Assembly (NCBI RefSeq): GCF_000243095.1
Contig: NZ_AHJE01000042.1
Coordinates: forward strand, 62,001 to 126,000
From: Cupriavidus basilensis OR16
Lineage (GTDB): Bacteria; Pseudomonadota; Gammaproteobacteria; Burkholderiales; Burkholderiaceae
Reading direction: 5' to 3'
Length of the DNA stretch: 64,000 nt
In this document: piece by piece, positions 40,074 through 49,345 of the stretch
How positions within the stretch are numbered: the first letter of the stretch is position 1
How the letters are laid out: each line of letters begins with the position of its first letter
Position numbers and translations under genes: made by a program
Notes under the pieces: generated by a model
Databases searched by the model: none
What the model was told of the DNA's origin: nothing
What the model saw: the letters and a program-made list of their open reading frames with translations, nothing else

Positions 40074-41014
40074 CTAGCTGAGCAGCACGATGCCGCCCGG
40101 CAACGCGCGCACTTCCAGGCCTAGCGAGCGCTGCATCTGCGCGATGGCTTTATCGAGCGCGCGGATCTGGAAGCGGCCCGTCACGCGCCTGGCGGCTACT
40201 TGTTTGTCCAGCAGCACCACACGGCCGGGCCGATAGCGATTGATCTCGTCCACCACATCACGCAAGGGCGTTTCGGAGAAACGCAGATAGCCGTCGCGCC
40301 AGACTGGCATCCAGGTTGGATCGACGCTCACGATGTGGCCAAGTGCCTCGCTATCGTAGGTGAGTTGTTGCCTGGCATTCAACGTAGCGGTGCCCGTGGC
40401 GTGCGCCACCTGCACCGCGCCTTCGACGCAGGTCACGCACACGCCTGCGGGCGTCATCCGCACTTCAAAGCGCGCGCTTTGCGCAAATGCGCGCCCCGGG
40501 CCTGCCACAACCGCAAACGGCCGCGGCGCATGCAAGGTGTCCACGGCTGCCTCGCCGGCGATCAGGTCGATGCCCTGCATGCGGCCGGCGCCGGCGCGCA
40601 CGGCAATGCTGGTGCGCGTATTGAGTTCCACGGTCACATCATCAGCCAGCGCCAGCCGGCGCTGCTCGCCAGTGGCAGTGCGGTAGTCCGCGCGCATTGC
40701 CCAGGCTCATGGCACCACCGAGAAATGGCGCGCCGCTGCCAGTTCGGTGTGCGCCGCGTCTCGGCAATGCGCAGGCTGGCCGGGTTGCGCGCCACCGCCA
40801 GCTGGCTGGCCTCGCCCAGTTGCTGCCAGCGCTGCCGTGCCACGGCGAACGCAGCCTTGTGCGCGGGATCCGCCATGCACCAGCGCCTGAGCGCCGCGCC
40901 GTCAGCCGGCGTCATCTCGCCCGACGCCACGCGGCGCACCCAGGCAAGCGCCTGCCGCTCGATCGCGTCAAGCGTGCGTTCCCGTTGTAGCGGAGGATTC
41001 ATCGTTCGTATCAT
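40074..41014 (-). pseudogene. FecR-type anti-sigma/sensor protein, broken
   Basis: The cytoplasmic N-terminal part (40700-41014; LDAIERQALAWVRRVASGEMTPADGAALRRWC) matches the DUF4880 part of FecR regulators. The periplasmic part (40074-40697; ADYRTATGEQRRLALADDVTVELNT, then a secretin-like C-terminus) is in another frame. Between them, near 40690-40730, the expected membrane segment after the twin-arginine-like WQRRA is missing and all frames are interrupted. This looks like a small internal deletion plus a frame shift. FecR proteins transmit an outer-membrane signal to an ECF sigma factor; the sigma gene lies 80 nt upstream. If the break is real, signalling would be lost or constitutive. Confidence 0.8.
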
Positions 41015-41094
41015 GGCATCAAGCGAGCCGCCACCGTGGTTTGCCTGTGGACATAGACAAGACGGTTGGGAAGCAACAGATCGGCATGCTTTTT

Positions 41095-41610
41095 TTATCC
41101 ATGCTTGGGGCTATGGGCCACGCAATACTCATGCGCCCGCTTGAGCTCCAGCCCGATCAGGCGTGGCGACACGCCGAAGCGCACCGCGGCCTCCTGGTTC
41201 GACAGTTCATCGACCCGCACCGCGAGGAAGATCGCCCGCCGCCGCGGCGGCATGCTTTCGATGAGGCGCGCCACGGCCTCGACCTCGTCGCGCGCCGCGA
41301 CCGTTTGCGCGGGGCCGGGCGCCGGGTCGACAATCTCGGCCATGAGCGTCTCCATCTCTTCGGCGCTCATGTAGCGGCGGTCGCGCTGCAGCCGGTCCAG
41401 CGCCAGGTTGGTGGCCATGCGCATCAGGTAGGCGGCGGGGCTCTTGACCGGCTCGCCTTGCTCGTTGCGCTCCTCCAGGTGCACCCAGGTGTCGTGCAGC
41501 GCATCGCTGGCGAGCTCGGCCGAGCCCAGGCGCCATGTCAGCCGGCGCTTGAGGTCGTCGTAGCGTTGCGCGAGCAGCTCGCGCAGGCCGGCACGGCTGG
41601 AGTCGCTCAT
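41095..41610 (-). CDS. ECF (FecI-like) RNA polymerase sigma factor
   Basis: The 171-residue protein has the two ECF domains only. Sigma-2 covers residues about 10-75 (LAQRYDDLKRRLTWRLGSAE, AYLMRMATNLALDRLQRDRR). Sigma-4 covers residues about 110-165 (LIESMPPRRRAIFLAVRVDELSNQEAAVRFGVSPRLIGLELKRA). It is followed by a FecR gene, so it belongs to the iron-starvation/FecI type of surface-signalled sigma factors. Its start overlaps the stop of the upstream STN gene by 4 nt (ATGA), so the two are translationally coupled. No TonB-dependent receptor gene is present. Its target is probably its own cluster (inference). Confidence 0.93.
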   Translation of the reverse strand: MSDSSRAGLRELLAQRYDDLKRRLTWRLGSAELASDALHDTWVHLEERNEQGEPVKSPAAYLMRMATNLALDRLQRDRRYMSAEEMETLMAEIVDPAPGPAQTVAARDEVEAVARLIESMPPRRRAIFLAVRVDELSNQEAAVRFGVSPRLIGLELKRAHEYCVAHSPKHG

Positions 41611-42326
41611 CTATCGGCTCGCCTGCCTGCCGAGGGGGGACGGCACGAGCCGGCGCGGGCCGCGGCGGCGTCGCAGCGCACCGGCTTGACCAGCAGCACG
41701 AATGCCTTGGCCGGATCCCCGGGCGGCTGGCCCACATCGACGCGCTCCACGGTCTCGATGATGGCCGCGTCGCGTGCCTTGTCGCCGGTGGTGTCCAGCA
41801 GGCGCACGTGCTGCACGTGGCCGGCCGCGTTGAGCTGCACATAAAGCGCGAGGCGATATTCGCCGAGCGCGAGCGCGGTTCGTGCGCATAGCGCCTGATA
41901 GACCTGCGACTGCACCGCGCCCTCATATTGCCGCGCGGCGCTGGCCGAGGGCTGCGCAACTGCCGTGTCCGCGTAGCGCGGCGCGGGCACCAGCACGAAG
42001 GCATCGGCCGCGGCTGCCTGCACGTTCAGCCCCGTGCCCTCCAGCATCTTGCGCAGGGCGTTCTCCGGGCTGAAGGTTCCGTGGACGGCGGTCGAGGTCC
42101 GCCCCGCTGCCAGCTCGGAGGAAAAGAAGACGGACAAGCTGGTCTGCGCGTCGTATTGCGCCAGCGCTTGCTTGAGCGGCTGGGCCGGCAGGTCGAACGC
42201 CATCTCCACCGCGGCGCCGCTGGCCGGCTGCTGGGCGCGAATCTGCTGGCAGGCGAGGCACAGAGCCAGGACCGCCATATAGGCAACCAGTGCGCGTGCC
42301 CCGGGGGATGCGACCAAGCTTGCCAT
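41607..42326 (-). CDS. Secreted STN-domain protein with TonB-C-like end
   Basis: The 239-residue protein starts with a signal peptide or anchor (ALVAYMAVLALCLACQQIRAQ). An STN (secretin/TonB short N-terminal) domain follows at residues about 42-115 (AFDLPAQPLKQALAQYDAQTS, AVHGTFSPENALRKMLEGTG). Residues about 140-225 resemble the TonB C-terminal fold (YRLALYVQLNAAGHVQHVRLLDTTGDKARDAAIIETVERV). STN domains normally sit on outer-membrane receptors and contact FecR. Here the STN is on a small periplasmic protein, which is unusual. It overlaps the sigma gene by 4 nt. The start at 42326 gives the signal peptide; an upstream in-frame ATG at 42428 is less likely. It may serve as the signal-sensing partner of FecR (inference). 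Confidence 0.82.
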   Translation of the reverse strand: MASLVASPGARALVAYMAVLALCLACQQIRAQQPASGAAVEMAFDLPAQPLKQALAQYDAQTSLSVFFSSELAAGRTSTAVHGTFSPENALRKMLEGTGLNVQAAAADAFVLVPAPRYADTAVAQPSASAARQYEGAVQSQVYQALCARTALALGEYRLALYVQLNAAGHVQHVRLLDTTGDKARDAAIIETVERVDVGQPPGDPAKAFVLLVKPVRCDAAAARAGSCRPPSAGRRADR

Positions 42327-42459
42327 CACGATCCAATGCCCTGTGCGTTGAAGAGTCCTTGCCGGATCGGGCGCGCGGCCCGAGTGCATACCGGTGCACA
42401 TCGTAGGGATCCAGTGTGACGCCGCCATGACTTCGCGGGGGCGATTGCCGTGGCATGGC

Positions 42460-43853
42460 TCACTCCTCCTGCCCGGGACCCGGCGGCTGCCGCGTCTCGA
42501 TCGCGATAAACAGCCGTGCGTTGCCGCGCTGGACCAGCAGCGCCACCGCGCCGTTGGCCGCGCTGACCTCGTCGGCCAACGCCTCGATGCTGTCGACCGG
42601 CTGGCCATTGAGCGCGAGGATCACGTCGCCGGCGTGCATGCCGGCACGCGACGCGGCGGCGTTCACGCGCTGCACCAGCAGGCCGCCGTCGATACGCAGC
42701 ACCTGCCGCTCCTGCGCCCACAGCGGCCTGACCATCATGCCCAGCGGCGCGTGCCCGGACGCAGCCGCCGGCGCCACCCGAGGCGCGTCGAAGCGCTCGG
42801 GCCGCACCTCCAGCTCGAGCGCGGCGCGATCCCGCCAGATGCGCAGCGGGACGGCGACGCCGGGCGCCAGGTCTGCGATGCAGATCAGCGCATCGGCGGA
42901 CTGCACTACATCGCGCGCGCCCACCTGCAGGATCACGTCGCCCGGCTTCAAGCCGGCCCGGCTGGCGGCCCCGCCAGGCTGCACATAGCTCACCAGCGCT
43001 CCCGCGGGCCAGGGCAGGCGGAACGAATCGGCCAGGGCCTGCGAGACTTCCTGCACCGTCACGCCGATGCGCGCGCGCGTGACCGCGCCCTGGCTCAGCA
43101 ACTGGTCCTTGATGCGCATGGCCACATCGATGGGGATGGCGAACGACAAGCCCTGATAGCCGCCACTGCGGCTGTAGATGCGGGAATTGATGCCGATCAC
43201 CTCGCCCTTCAGGTTGAACAGCGGACCGCCGGAGTTACCGGGATTGACCGGCACGTCGGTCTGCAGGAAGGGCATGTACTCTGCGCCAGGCAGCACCCTG
43301 CCCTTGGCGCTGACGATGCCGGCCGAGACCGAATTGGCAAAGCCATAAGGCGAGCCGATGGCCAGGGCCCAGCTGCCGACCTCCACGCTGGCGGCGTCAC
43401 CGATTCTCACCGTCGGCAAGCCGGTGGCGTCGATCTTGAGCAGGGCCACGTCGGCAACGGCGTCCAGCCCGATCAGCCGGGCCTTGAACTCGCGCCGGTC
43501 GGTCAGCTTCACGCTGACCTGCGACCCGTGCGCGACCACGTGCGCATTGGTGAGGATGTAGCCGTCGCCGCTGAGGATGAAGCCCGAGCCCAGGCTGGTC
43601 TCGTCGACATTGTCCTGGCCCGGCACACGCCCGCGCAGCGGATCTGGCGATGCCTCGCGGGCCACCCCGATGTTGACCACGGCCGGGCCATTCTCGCGGA
43701 CCAGCCGGGAAAATCGGGCGCGGCACGCCACGGCGCCGGCTGCAGCGGCGCGCATCCGGCCGTGCCTGCCGCCAGCGCGAGGAGCAGCGCCGTCGCAGCA
43801 AAGGCCAGCGAGCGCCGCACGAGACCGCTGCAGCGGCCTAGGTTGAAAGCCAT
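42460..43853 (-). CDS. DegQ/HtrA-like periplasmic serine protease lipoprotein, one frame break
   Basis: The protein has a lipoprotein signal (LLLALAAGTAGC), a trypsin-like domain and two PDZ domains. The catalytic triad is intact: His in ILTNAHVVAHG, Asp in VADVALLKID, Ser in VNPGNSGGPLF. PDZ domains follow at about residues 290-360 and 385-460. The signal part is out of frame with the rest; adding one T to the T-run near 43715 (GATTTTCCCGG) joins APDF to SRLVRENGPAVVN and gives 464 residues. In other bacteria HtrA proteins degrade misfolded exported proteins, and proteases can trim FhaB-type exoproteins, so quality control or processing of TpsA is plausible. It lies between the STN and the TonB-C-like genes. 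Confidence 0.88.
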
Positions 43854-43860
43854 CGCCACA

Positions 43861-44337
43861 TCAGCTCGCCGGCGCGCCATCCAGGCCCAGCTCCAGCACC
43901 ATGGGCTGGCGCATATCCGGTGGCGGCGGCTCGGGCAAGGCCTTCATCATCAGCACCGCGCGCAAGTCCGCGTCGGCCTGCGGATTGCCGAGCGAGTCGA
44001 ACTCCATGCGCTCCACTCGGCCGTTGGGGGCAAGCCACACCCGCATCACCAACCACGCGACCGGCTGCGCGCGGGCCTGCATCCAATCCTGCAAACGCAG
44101 CGCGCCCGCGTCGGCCGGATCGCCCAGCCGCGCCTGGAACTCCGTGCTGGCCAGTTGCGCGTAGCGCATCCAGTGTTGCGGGAACGGCTGCGCCGGGGCG
44201 GCGGCGGAAGACGCCGCCCCCAGGCCCAGGCCTGCCAGCCCCAGCGCACGGAGCAAACGCCACCACAACTGCCGCGGCGCGGCACGCTTGCGCCCGGCGG
44301 GGCCGACCTGCTGGCTTGGATCACTCGGGGAACGCAT
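43861..44337 (-). CDS. Small TonB-C-like periplasmic protein
   Basis: The 158-residue protein has an N-terminal basic segment, one membrane or signal helix (LLRALGLAGLGLGAASSAAA, residues about 28-50) and a soluble part. That part ends in a region like the TonB C-terminal domain (LVMRVWLAPNGRVERMEFDS, DADLRAVLMMKALPEPPPPDM). It lacks the proline-rich spacer of real TonB. The start at 44337 puts the membrane helix near the N-terminus; the frame is open further upstream, antisense to nothing recognised. Its stop is 7 nt before the protease gene start. It is the second of three TonB-C-like proteins in the cluster. Function unknown. Confidence 0.75.
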   Translation of the reverse strand: MRSPSDPSQQVGPAGRKRAAPRQLWWRLLRALGLAGLGLGAASSAAAPAQPFPQHWMRYAQLASTEFQARLGDPADAGALRLQDWMQARAQPVAWLVMRVWLAPNGRVERMEFDSLGNPQADADLRAVLMMKALPEPPPPDMRQPMVLELGLDGAPAS

Positions 44338-44342
44338 CGAAG

Positions 44343-44852
44343 TCACGCGGCAACGCCGGCCTCTTCCTGTGCCGGCGCATCCAGTACCTCCGGCTGCGTC
44401 GGCTGGAAGTTGCGCAGATGCAGGAAGAACTGGCCCATCATCTGCGTCCACAGTTGCAGCGCCACGGTGAGATAGTCGGGGCCCACACCGCCGGAGATCA
44501 CCACGTCCATCTCAAGCACCAGGAATTCGCCGTGCTGCGCGACGCGCGCGAAGCGCTTGGCGCGATGCCAGTCGCCCAGCACACCTTCGGGCAACGAGCC
44601 GCCTTGCACCCGCAGCGGGCAGCTCAGCGTGAAATCCAGGTACGAGTCGGGCATCACCGAGTTGCCCCAGAGCACCTGGAAGCCAACGCCGTGACTGGCG
44701 CTGTGCAGGCGCGGCACGCCGTCCTGCTCGACGGCCGTCACGGCGCAGCCGGCGGCCTTGATGGCATCGCTGACCTGCTCCGAAGTGACTGCCATCAGCA
44801 GTGCGGGCTGGCTGTCCGCCGAGGTGTCGATCTGGGTTGCTGTGGTATTCAT
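44343..44852 (-). CDS. YbjN domain-containing protein
   Basis: The 169-residue protein fits the YbjN fold, which is related to type III secretion chaperones: residues 18-140 read LMAVTSEQVSDAIKAAGC, then a beta-rich part with LDFTLSCPLRV, and helix LTVALQLWTQMMGQFFLHL. It has no signal peptide, so it is probably cytoplasmic. YbjN proteins are pleiotropic regulators of surface structures in enterobacteria; some members act as secretion chaperones. In this cluster a chaperone-like role for an exported protein is attractive but unproven. The start MNTTATQ at 44852 is preferred over an upstream ATG without family similarity. Confidence 0.8.
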   Translation of the reverse strand: MNTTATQIDTSADSQPALLMAVTSEQVSDAIKAAGCAVTAVEQDGVPRLHSASHGVGFQVLWGNSVMPDSYLDFTLSCPLRVQGGSLPEGVLGDWHRAKRFARVAQHGEFLVLEMDVVISGGVGPDYLTVALQLWTQMMGQFFLHLRNFQPTQPEVLDAPAQEEAGVAA

Positions 44853-44965
44853 GGCTATCCTGGTATTTGAGAAATTGGGATTGGAGTTGGGATTGAAAAT
44901 GAGCTTGCGGCTTGCGTGATCGGGCACCGTGATCCGCGCCCGCATCCATTTCATTTCATTTCAGT

Positions 44966-45916
44966 TCAGTTCACTTTCTGCAACACCGCATCCAGCGCGG
45001 CGGTGTCGATGCTGGCCGCACCTGGCGCAACCAGCTTCGCCATATGGGCCTGCACGAGCTGCTGCTGGCGTTGCTGGCGCATGGCCGCCACCAGCTGCGG
45101 CTTGATCTCGTCGAGCGTCGCGGTGCGCCCAGCCTGCGTGTCGAGCAACTTCATCACGTGAAATCCCGCGGCCGATTGCACCACGTCGCTCACCTGGCCA
45201 ACCTTGAGCCTGGCAACGGTCTCGCGCACTTCCGGCAGCATCTGCGCCAGCGGCAGCGTGCCGACCTCCCCGCCGCGCTCGGCGCTGCGGGGATCCTGCG
45301 AGCGGCTCTTGGCGAGCGCCGCGAAATCGCCCTGGCGTGCCTGCGTGGCCAGCTTGCTGGCCTCGTCGCGTACCTTGGCCGTGGCCGCGGCATCGCCGCC
45401 CTGGGCGGCCAGGAAAATCTGCGCGACACGGTAGGTGGCGGGCACCTGGAAGTTCGCCTTGCCTTCTTCATAGGCCACCGTCACCTCCTGCTCGGACGGA
45501 TAGCCGGCCGGCACTTGCGTGACCGACTCCAGGTAGGTGGAGGAGACGATCCGCGCGGAGATCTCGCGCACGGCGGCATCGACGCGCGCCTTCACCTCGG
45601 GCCGTTCCGCCCAACCCTTGCCCTGTGCCTCGCGCAGCAGCGCCTCACTGGCCAGGCGCTGGCGCAACCAGTTCTCGATGCCGGCACGGTTGCTCCTGGC
45701 CGCGGCGCGGTCCGCTTCCGGCAAGCCCTGCAGCAGCCGCTCCACGTCTTCCTGGCCAACGGTGACCGAGCCGACGCGCGCCACCACTGGACCGCTTGCC
45801 GTGGCGGGCTCCGCTGCCAGCACCGGCGCAGCGCTCAGCCACGAGGCCAGCAGGACGCCAATGGCGGTGCGCACGGGCGGTAGCATGGACTGGATATGCG
45901 ATTTCATTCGAGTCAT
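44966..45916 (-). CDS. Periplasmic peptidyl-prolyl isomerase (PpiC/SurA type)
   Basis: The 316-residue protein has a signal peptide (IGVLLASWLSAAPVLA) and an N-terminal chaperone helix region (residues about 40-130). A parvulin domain follows (residues about 150-270), with YRVAQIFLA, AALAKSRSQDPRSAERGGEVGTL and VVQSAAGFHVMKLLD, the normal PpiC motifs. A final helix lies at residues about 275-316. Parvulin chaperones such as SurA and the FHA-specific Par27 keep outer-membrane and two-partner-secretion proteins unfolded in the periplasm. Its place beside tpsA/tpsB fits a dedicated chaperone role. The start at 45916 is preceded by AAGG; ATG 45907 is an alternative. Confidence 0.9.
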   Translation of the reverse strand: MTRMKSHIQSMLPPVRTAIGVLLASWLSAAPVLAAEPATASGPVVARVGSVTVGQEDVERLLQGLPEADRAAARSNRAGIENWLRQRLASEALLREAQGKGWAERPEVKARVDAAVREISARIVSSTYLESVTQVPAGYPSEQEVTVAYEEGKANFQVPATYRVAQIFLAAQGGDAAATAKVRDEASKLATQARQGDFAALAKSRSQDPRSAERGGEVGTLPLAQMLPEVRETVARLKVGQVSDVVQSAAGFHVMKLLDTQAGRTATLDEIKPQLVAAMRQQRQQQLVQAHMAKLVAPGAASIDTAALDAVLQKVN

Positions 45917-46098
45917 CTGTGTCTTACCTTTGTTCTCCGGGAGCGCGGGTGAATGCCGGCGTGGGCCGGCGGCATCGCCTTGCCCGCGCGCTGGCCTGCG
46001 CGCTTCATTACATCGCAGCAACATGACGAAACAATCACGCCCCAGCAACAGCAGGCTCGGCGCCACCGCCATGCACGGTCCGTTGCTGGTTTTGCGGG

Positions 46099-46842
46099 TC
46101 ATGGCCGCGGTGCCTCCGCCGTGCCCGTGGCGCTCGCGGCGCTCGTGGCAGTGTTGACGTCGGCAGCCGCCGCCTGCGCCGCTGCGCCGGTGGCGAAACG
46201 CCCTTCGTACAGCTTGTCGCCATACGCCTGCGCGATCTGCTCGAACTTCACCCGGCTCTGCGCCGCGAAGGGCTGGCGCGCGATCATCACCGTACCGAGA
46301 TCCACCGTCTCATAGGCACGCAAGATCTCCTGGCCCACTGCGTAGAGCTGCGCGTTCTTGGCTTCGCACTGCGCCACCGTGGCGTGCTGCGTCTTGGCCT
46401 CGAGGGCCAGGCGCTGGCGCTCCGCCTCGGCTGTGCGCGCGAGCTTGAGCAGTTCGTCGTAGGCGTTGCGGTACTGCGCGATCTGGGTGCCAGCCTTCTC
46501 GGCGACAGCCTGCGCTTGCTGCTGTGCCTGCTGGTTCTTGTCGCTCAGCCTTTCTCGCTCCTGGCGCTCGGCCGCGAGTTGCGCGCGGGCACGCTCCAGT
46601 TCCTTCTTCGCGTCGGCGTCCGCGCCGGCTGGCGCGGCGCCCGCATGGGGCGTGCCGGCCTTGAGCGCCGCCAGTTCGTTCTGCGCCTGTTGCAACTGCG
46701 TGGTGGTGATGCGCAACTGGGCGCGCAAGCGCTCTTCCATGGTCTGGGCCGGCTGGGCGTGCGCCGCGGCGCCGGCCATCAGGAGAGCGGCGGCGAGCGC
46801 CAGCGGAGGCCAGGCGCCGCGCGGGCATGATGTGGATGACAC
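46099..46842 (-). CDS. Periplasmic coiled-coil protein of unknown function
   Basis: The 247-residue protein starts with GTG at 46842, chosen because a perfect AGGAGG lies 6-7 nt upstream. Residues 1-29 form a signal peptide (LALAAALLMAGAAAHAQ). Residues 30-150 are a long coiled coil rich in Gln, Ala, Glu and Arg (LRITTTQLQQAQNELAALKA, LAAERQERERLSDKNQQAQQ). Residues about 150-215 form a more ordered part with one cysteine (TVAQCEAKNAQLYAVGQEIL). It was not recognised as a named family. It sits 10 nt after the porin gene. A scaffold or periplasm-spanning role is only a guess. Confidence 0.75.
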   Translation of the reverse strand: MSSTSCPRGAWPPLALAAALLMAGAAAHAQPAQTMEERLRAQLRITTTQLQQAQNELAALKAGTPHAGAAPAGADADAKKELERARAQLAAERQERERLSDKNQQAQQQAQAVAEKAGTQIAQYRNAYDELLKLARTAEAERQRLALEAKTQHATVAQCEAKNAQLYAVGQEILRAYETVDLGTVMIARQPFAAQSRVKFEQIAQAYGDKLYEGRFATGAAAQAAAADVNTATSAASATGTAEAPRP

Positions 46843-46852
46843 GGTATCCCTC

Positions 46853-48564
46853 CTAGAAGCGCGTGTTGATCTCGACCTGCAAGATATCGATCGCCAGCGG
46901 CGGGCCATAGACCTCCTTGGTCGACGTCCAGCGGCCGGTCACCCACGTGTTCTTGTCGAGCGCGTACGAGCCGCCTACGTAGTAGCCGCGTGCGTTGGTG
47001 CCGCCCAGGTGGAAGGTCGAATCGTTGTAGCCGTCCGGCATGGCGTCCGGCTCGATGCGCTTGTAGCCAAGCAGCATGTTCCAGTCGCCCTTGGCAAGCG
47101 TGACGGGCTTGCCAAGCGTGGCCTGGAACAGGTAGGCGTTGCCGCCGCTCTTGAAGTCCGCGCGGCCGGTGCCGCCGCTGCCGCCAAAGTTATTGACGAT
47201 GCCGCCGTTTGCACGCGAGAACATGCCGCCCTCGTCGTAGGCCAGGTTGCGGACGTAGTTCGCATCCATGCGCAGGCCGAGGCTGCCCGCCACCTTAACG
47301 GCGTGCCGGCCGGATCCAGCGGATTGAGCGCGATGTTACGCAACAGCATCAGCGTGTTGCCCTTCTGCATGAAGGCCGGACGCGCCCAATCGGTGCTGCA
47401 GCTGTCGGCGCCGGCGTACAACGCGCAAGGCTGCGACACCTGGCCGCTGACGTTGCGGAAATCGTAGTACGCCAGCGCGCCGCGCAGGCGGTTGTCGTTG
47501 TTGAGCTTCCAGCTCGCGCCGATCTGCGCACCCAGCAGCCATTTCTTCTCGCTGCTTGCCTTGTTCTGGCTGCGGCTGGGGAAGCTGTCGGAGGAATACT
47601 CGAGCGGCACCAGGCCAAGCGTGCCGAACAGCGCGACGTCCCGGTTGGGCAACGCCTTGTCGAACTGCGCGGCCAGGCCGTCGAAGTTCAGGTCATTGGA
47701 GAACAGCAGGTCCGACGACACGAACGGGTTGCCGAAGCGGCCGGCCGTGAGGTTGAGCCATTCCGCCGGCTTGTACGACAGCCAGCCCTGGTCGAGCCAC
47801 ACGCTCTTCTTGGCCAGGCCGCCGCCCAGTGTCTGGTTGGTGGACACCGGACTGTCGTCGTTGCCGGTGGCAATGCGGATGCCCGCATGCGTGCTGTCGG
47901 AAATATCGGCCAGCACGCCGAACCTGGCACGGGCGCGCAGCAGGCTCACGCGGTTCTGCCGCGTGTTGACCAGCGGCGGCAGCGCGAGGTTGGTGTTCGG
48001 GTTGACGTCGAAGCCGCTGCCCTGGTTGATGGCCGCCCAATCGATAGCGATATCGCTGTTGTTGCTGGAGTAGAAGCGCGATTCGTCGCGCACGCGCACG
48101 TCGCCTTCGATGCGGATGCGCTTGGTCCACTCCGGCGTTTCGTTCGGTGCCGCCCAGCCTTCGGCCTGGGCCTGGGCCATGACCTGGCCCTTGACCTCGT
48201 CGCGGATCTGGTCGCGCACGGTGTCGGAAATATAGGGCACGCGCACGTCACCCGGCTCCACGCGCATGCCGCCAGCTGCGGCGGCCGATGCCGGCGGCGG
48301 CGCCGACGCCACGCGCTGCGCCTGCTGCTGCGCCATGGCTTCGGTCTGGGCCTGGGCAAGCAAGGCTTCGCCCGCATCCTTCTTCAGGGCACCGCTTTGC
48401 ATCAGGCCGCGGATCAGCTTGACCATGGTGCCGTCGGCGGGCGCCGCGCTTTGCGCGTAGCCCGCGCCGCTTGCGCCGAGCAGCGCGATCGCCATGGCGG
48501 CTGCCAGCGCGTGGGTCTTGCGGGCCGGCTCCGCATGGCGCCGGGAGATTGCTGGATGGTTCAT
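46853..48564 (-). CDS. Putative outer-membrane porin, one frame break
   Basis: The protein has a signal peptide (ALAAAMAIALLGASGAGYAQ) and a coiled-coil N-terminal part (residues about 40-100, rich in Gln and Ala). A large beta-rich barrel region follows with alternating aromatic and polar residues (RIEGDVRVRDESRFYSS, LNLTAGRFGNPFVSSDLLF), ending in the typical terminal Phe (VEINTRF). The last 146 residues are in another frame; one G missing near 47300 (CCGTTAAGG) explains this, and repair gives 570 residues. Putative porins of this type are often linked to TonB-ExbB-ExbD genes in gamma- and beta-proteobacteria. It could be the outer-membrane partner of the TonB encoded next to it. The start at 48564 is chosen for the signal peptide. 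Confidence 0.87.
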
Positions 48565-48624
48565 CGGTTCGTTCACGAGAATGAGGTGGAATAGGTAGGG
48601 CATGCGGTCAGACGTGCGGCGGCA

Positions 48625-49335
48625 TCATGGCCGGCGCCCCTTGATCGACATGCGCATCGGAAAGCGCAGGGATGCCGGTGGCCGTTCGTCGGCCCGGAAA
48701 TCACGCACCATGGCCAGCACGGCTTCATCGGTCTGCGCGTTGCCGGTGCTGCGCACCAGTTGCGCGCGCGTCGCACGGCCGTCGGCGTCCAGCCACAGCT
48801 CGATGCGAATGTCTTCGAACGCCAGCTGCCGGGTGCGCTGGTCGCGCGCAAAGGCCTGCTGCAAGGCACCCGAGACGTAGCTCGAATAGGACCGGCTGCC
48901 CAGTCCACCACCGCCGCCGGTCATGCCGCCGCCGCGCCCGGCCTGGATGCCGAACGCATCCGTGCCGGCTTGCGCCGCGCCGTCGATCGTGACCGGGTCG
49001 CCGAGATCCTTCGACGGGCTGGGCGGCGCGTCGTCCTTCGGCGCTTCCTGCGGGTCCGCCGGCTTGGGCTCGGGCTCGACCACTTCCGGCTTGACCTTCT
49101 CCGGCACCGGCTCGGGCGGCTTCGCGGGCTCGGGAGGTGGCGGCGGCGGCGGTGGCAGCACCAGCATCGGCGTGGCCGCCACCTCGCGCTTGGTGCTGGC
49201 GGTGTCGGACAGCAGGCGCCAGACCAGCACGGCCAGCCCGATGATGACCAGCGCGCCGATGATCAGCCCGCCCCAGCGGCGCCACAATGCGATGGCGCGC
49301 TGCCGGGGAGGAAGAGTTGGATCACGATGTTTCAC
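48625..49335 (-). CDS. tonB: Energy transducer TonB
   Basis: The 236-residue protein has the classic TonB layout. There is a cytoplasmic start, one membrane helix (residues about 23-43, GGLIIGALVIIGLAVLVWRLL), and a proline-rich periplasmic spacer (residues about 58-105, with a run of eight prolines and many Pro-Glu/Lys repeats). The C-terminal domain (residues about 155-230) has IRIELWLDADGRATRAQLVR and AVLAMVRDFRA. TonB carries proton-motive energy from ExbB/ExbD to outer-membrane proteins. exbD and exbB are directly upstream, and the porin gene is downstream. A Gly-rich stretch (GRGGGMTGGGGGLG) precedes the C-terminal domain. Confidence 0.92.
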   Translation of the reverse strand: MKHRDPTLPPRQRAIALWRRWGGLIIGALVIIGLAVLVWRLLSDTASTKREVAATPMLVLPPPPPPPPEPAKPPEPVPEKVKPEVVEPEPKPADPQEAPKDDAPPSPSKDLGDPVTIDGAAQAGTDAFGIQAGRGGGMTGGGGGLGSRSYSSYVSGALQQAFARDQRTRQLAFEDIRIELWLDADGRATRAQLVRSTGNAQTDEAVLAMVRDFRADERPPASLRFPMRMSIKGRRP

Positions 49336-49345
49336 CCGACTCTCC

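Noticed and set aside
42394..44475. 693-codon plus-strand open frame opposite the protease and STN genes
   Set aside because: The minus strand carries intact catalytic and domain motifs; the plus frame has none.
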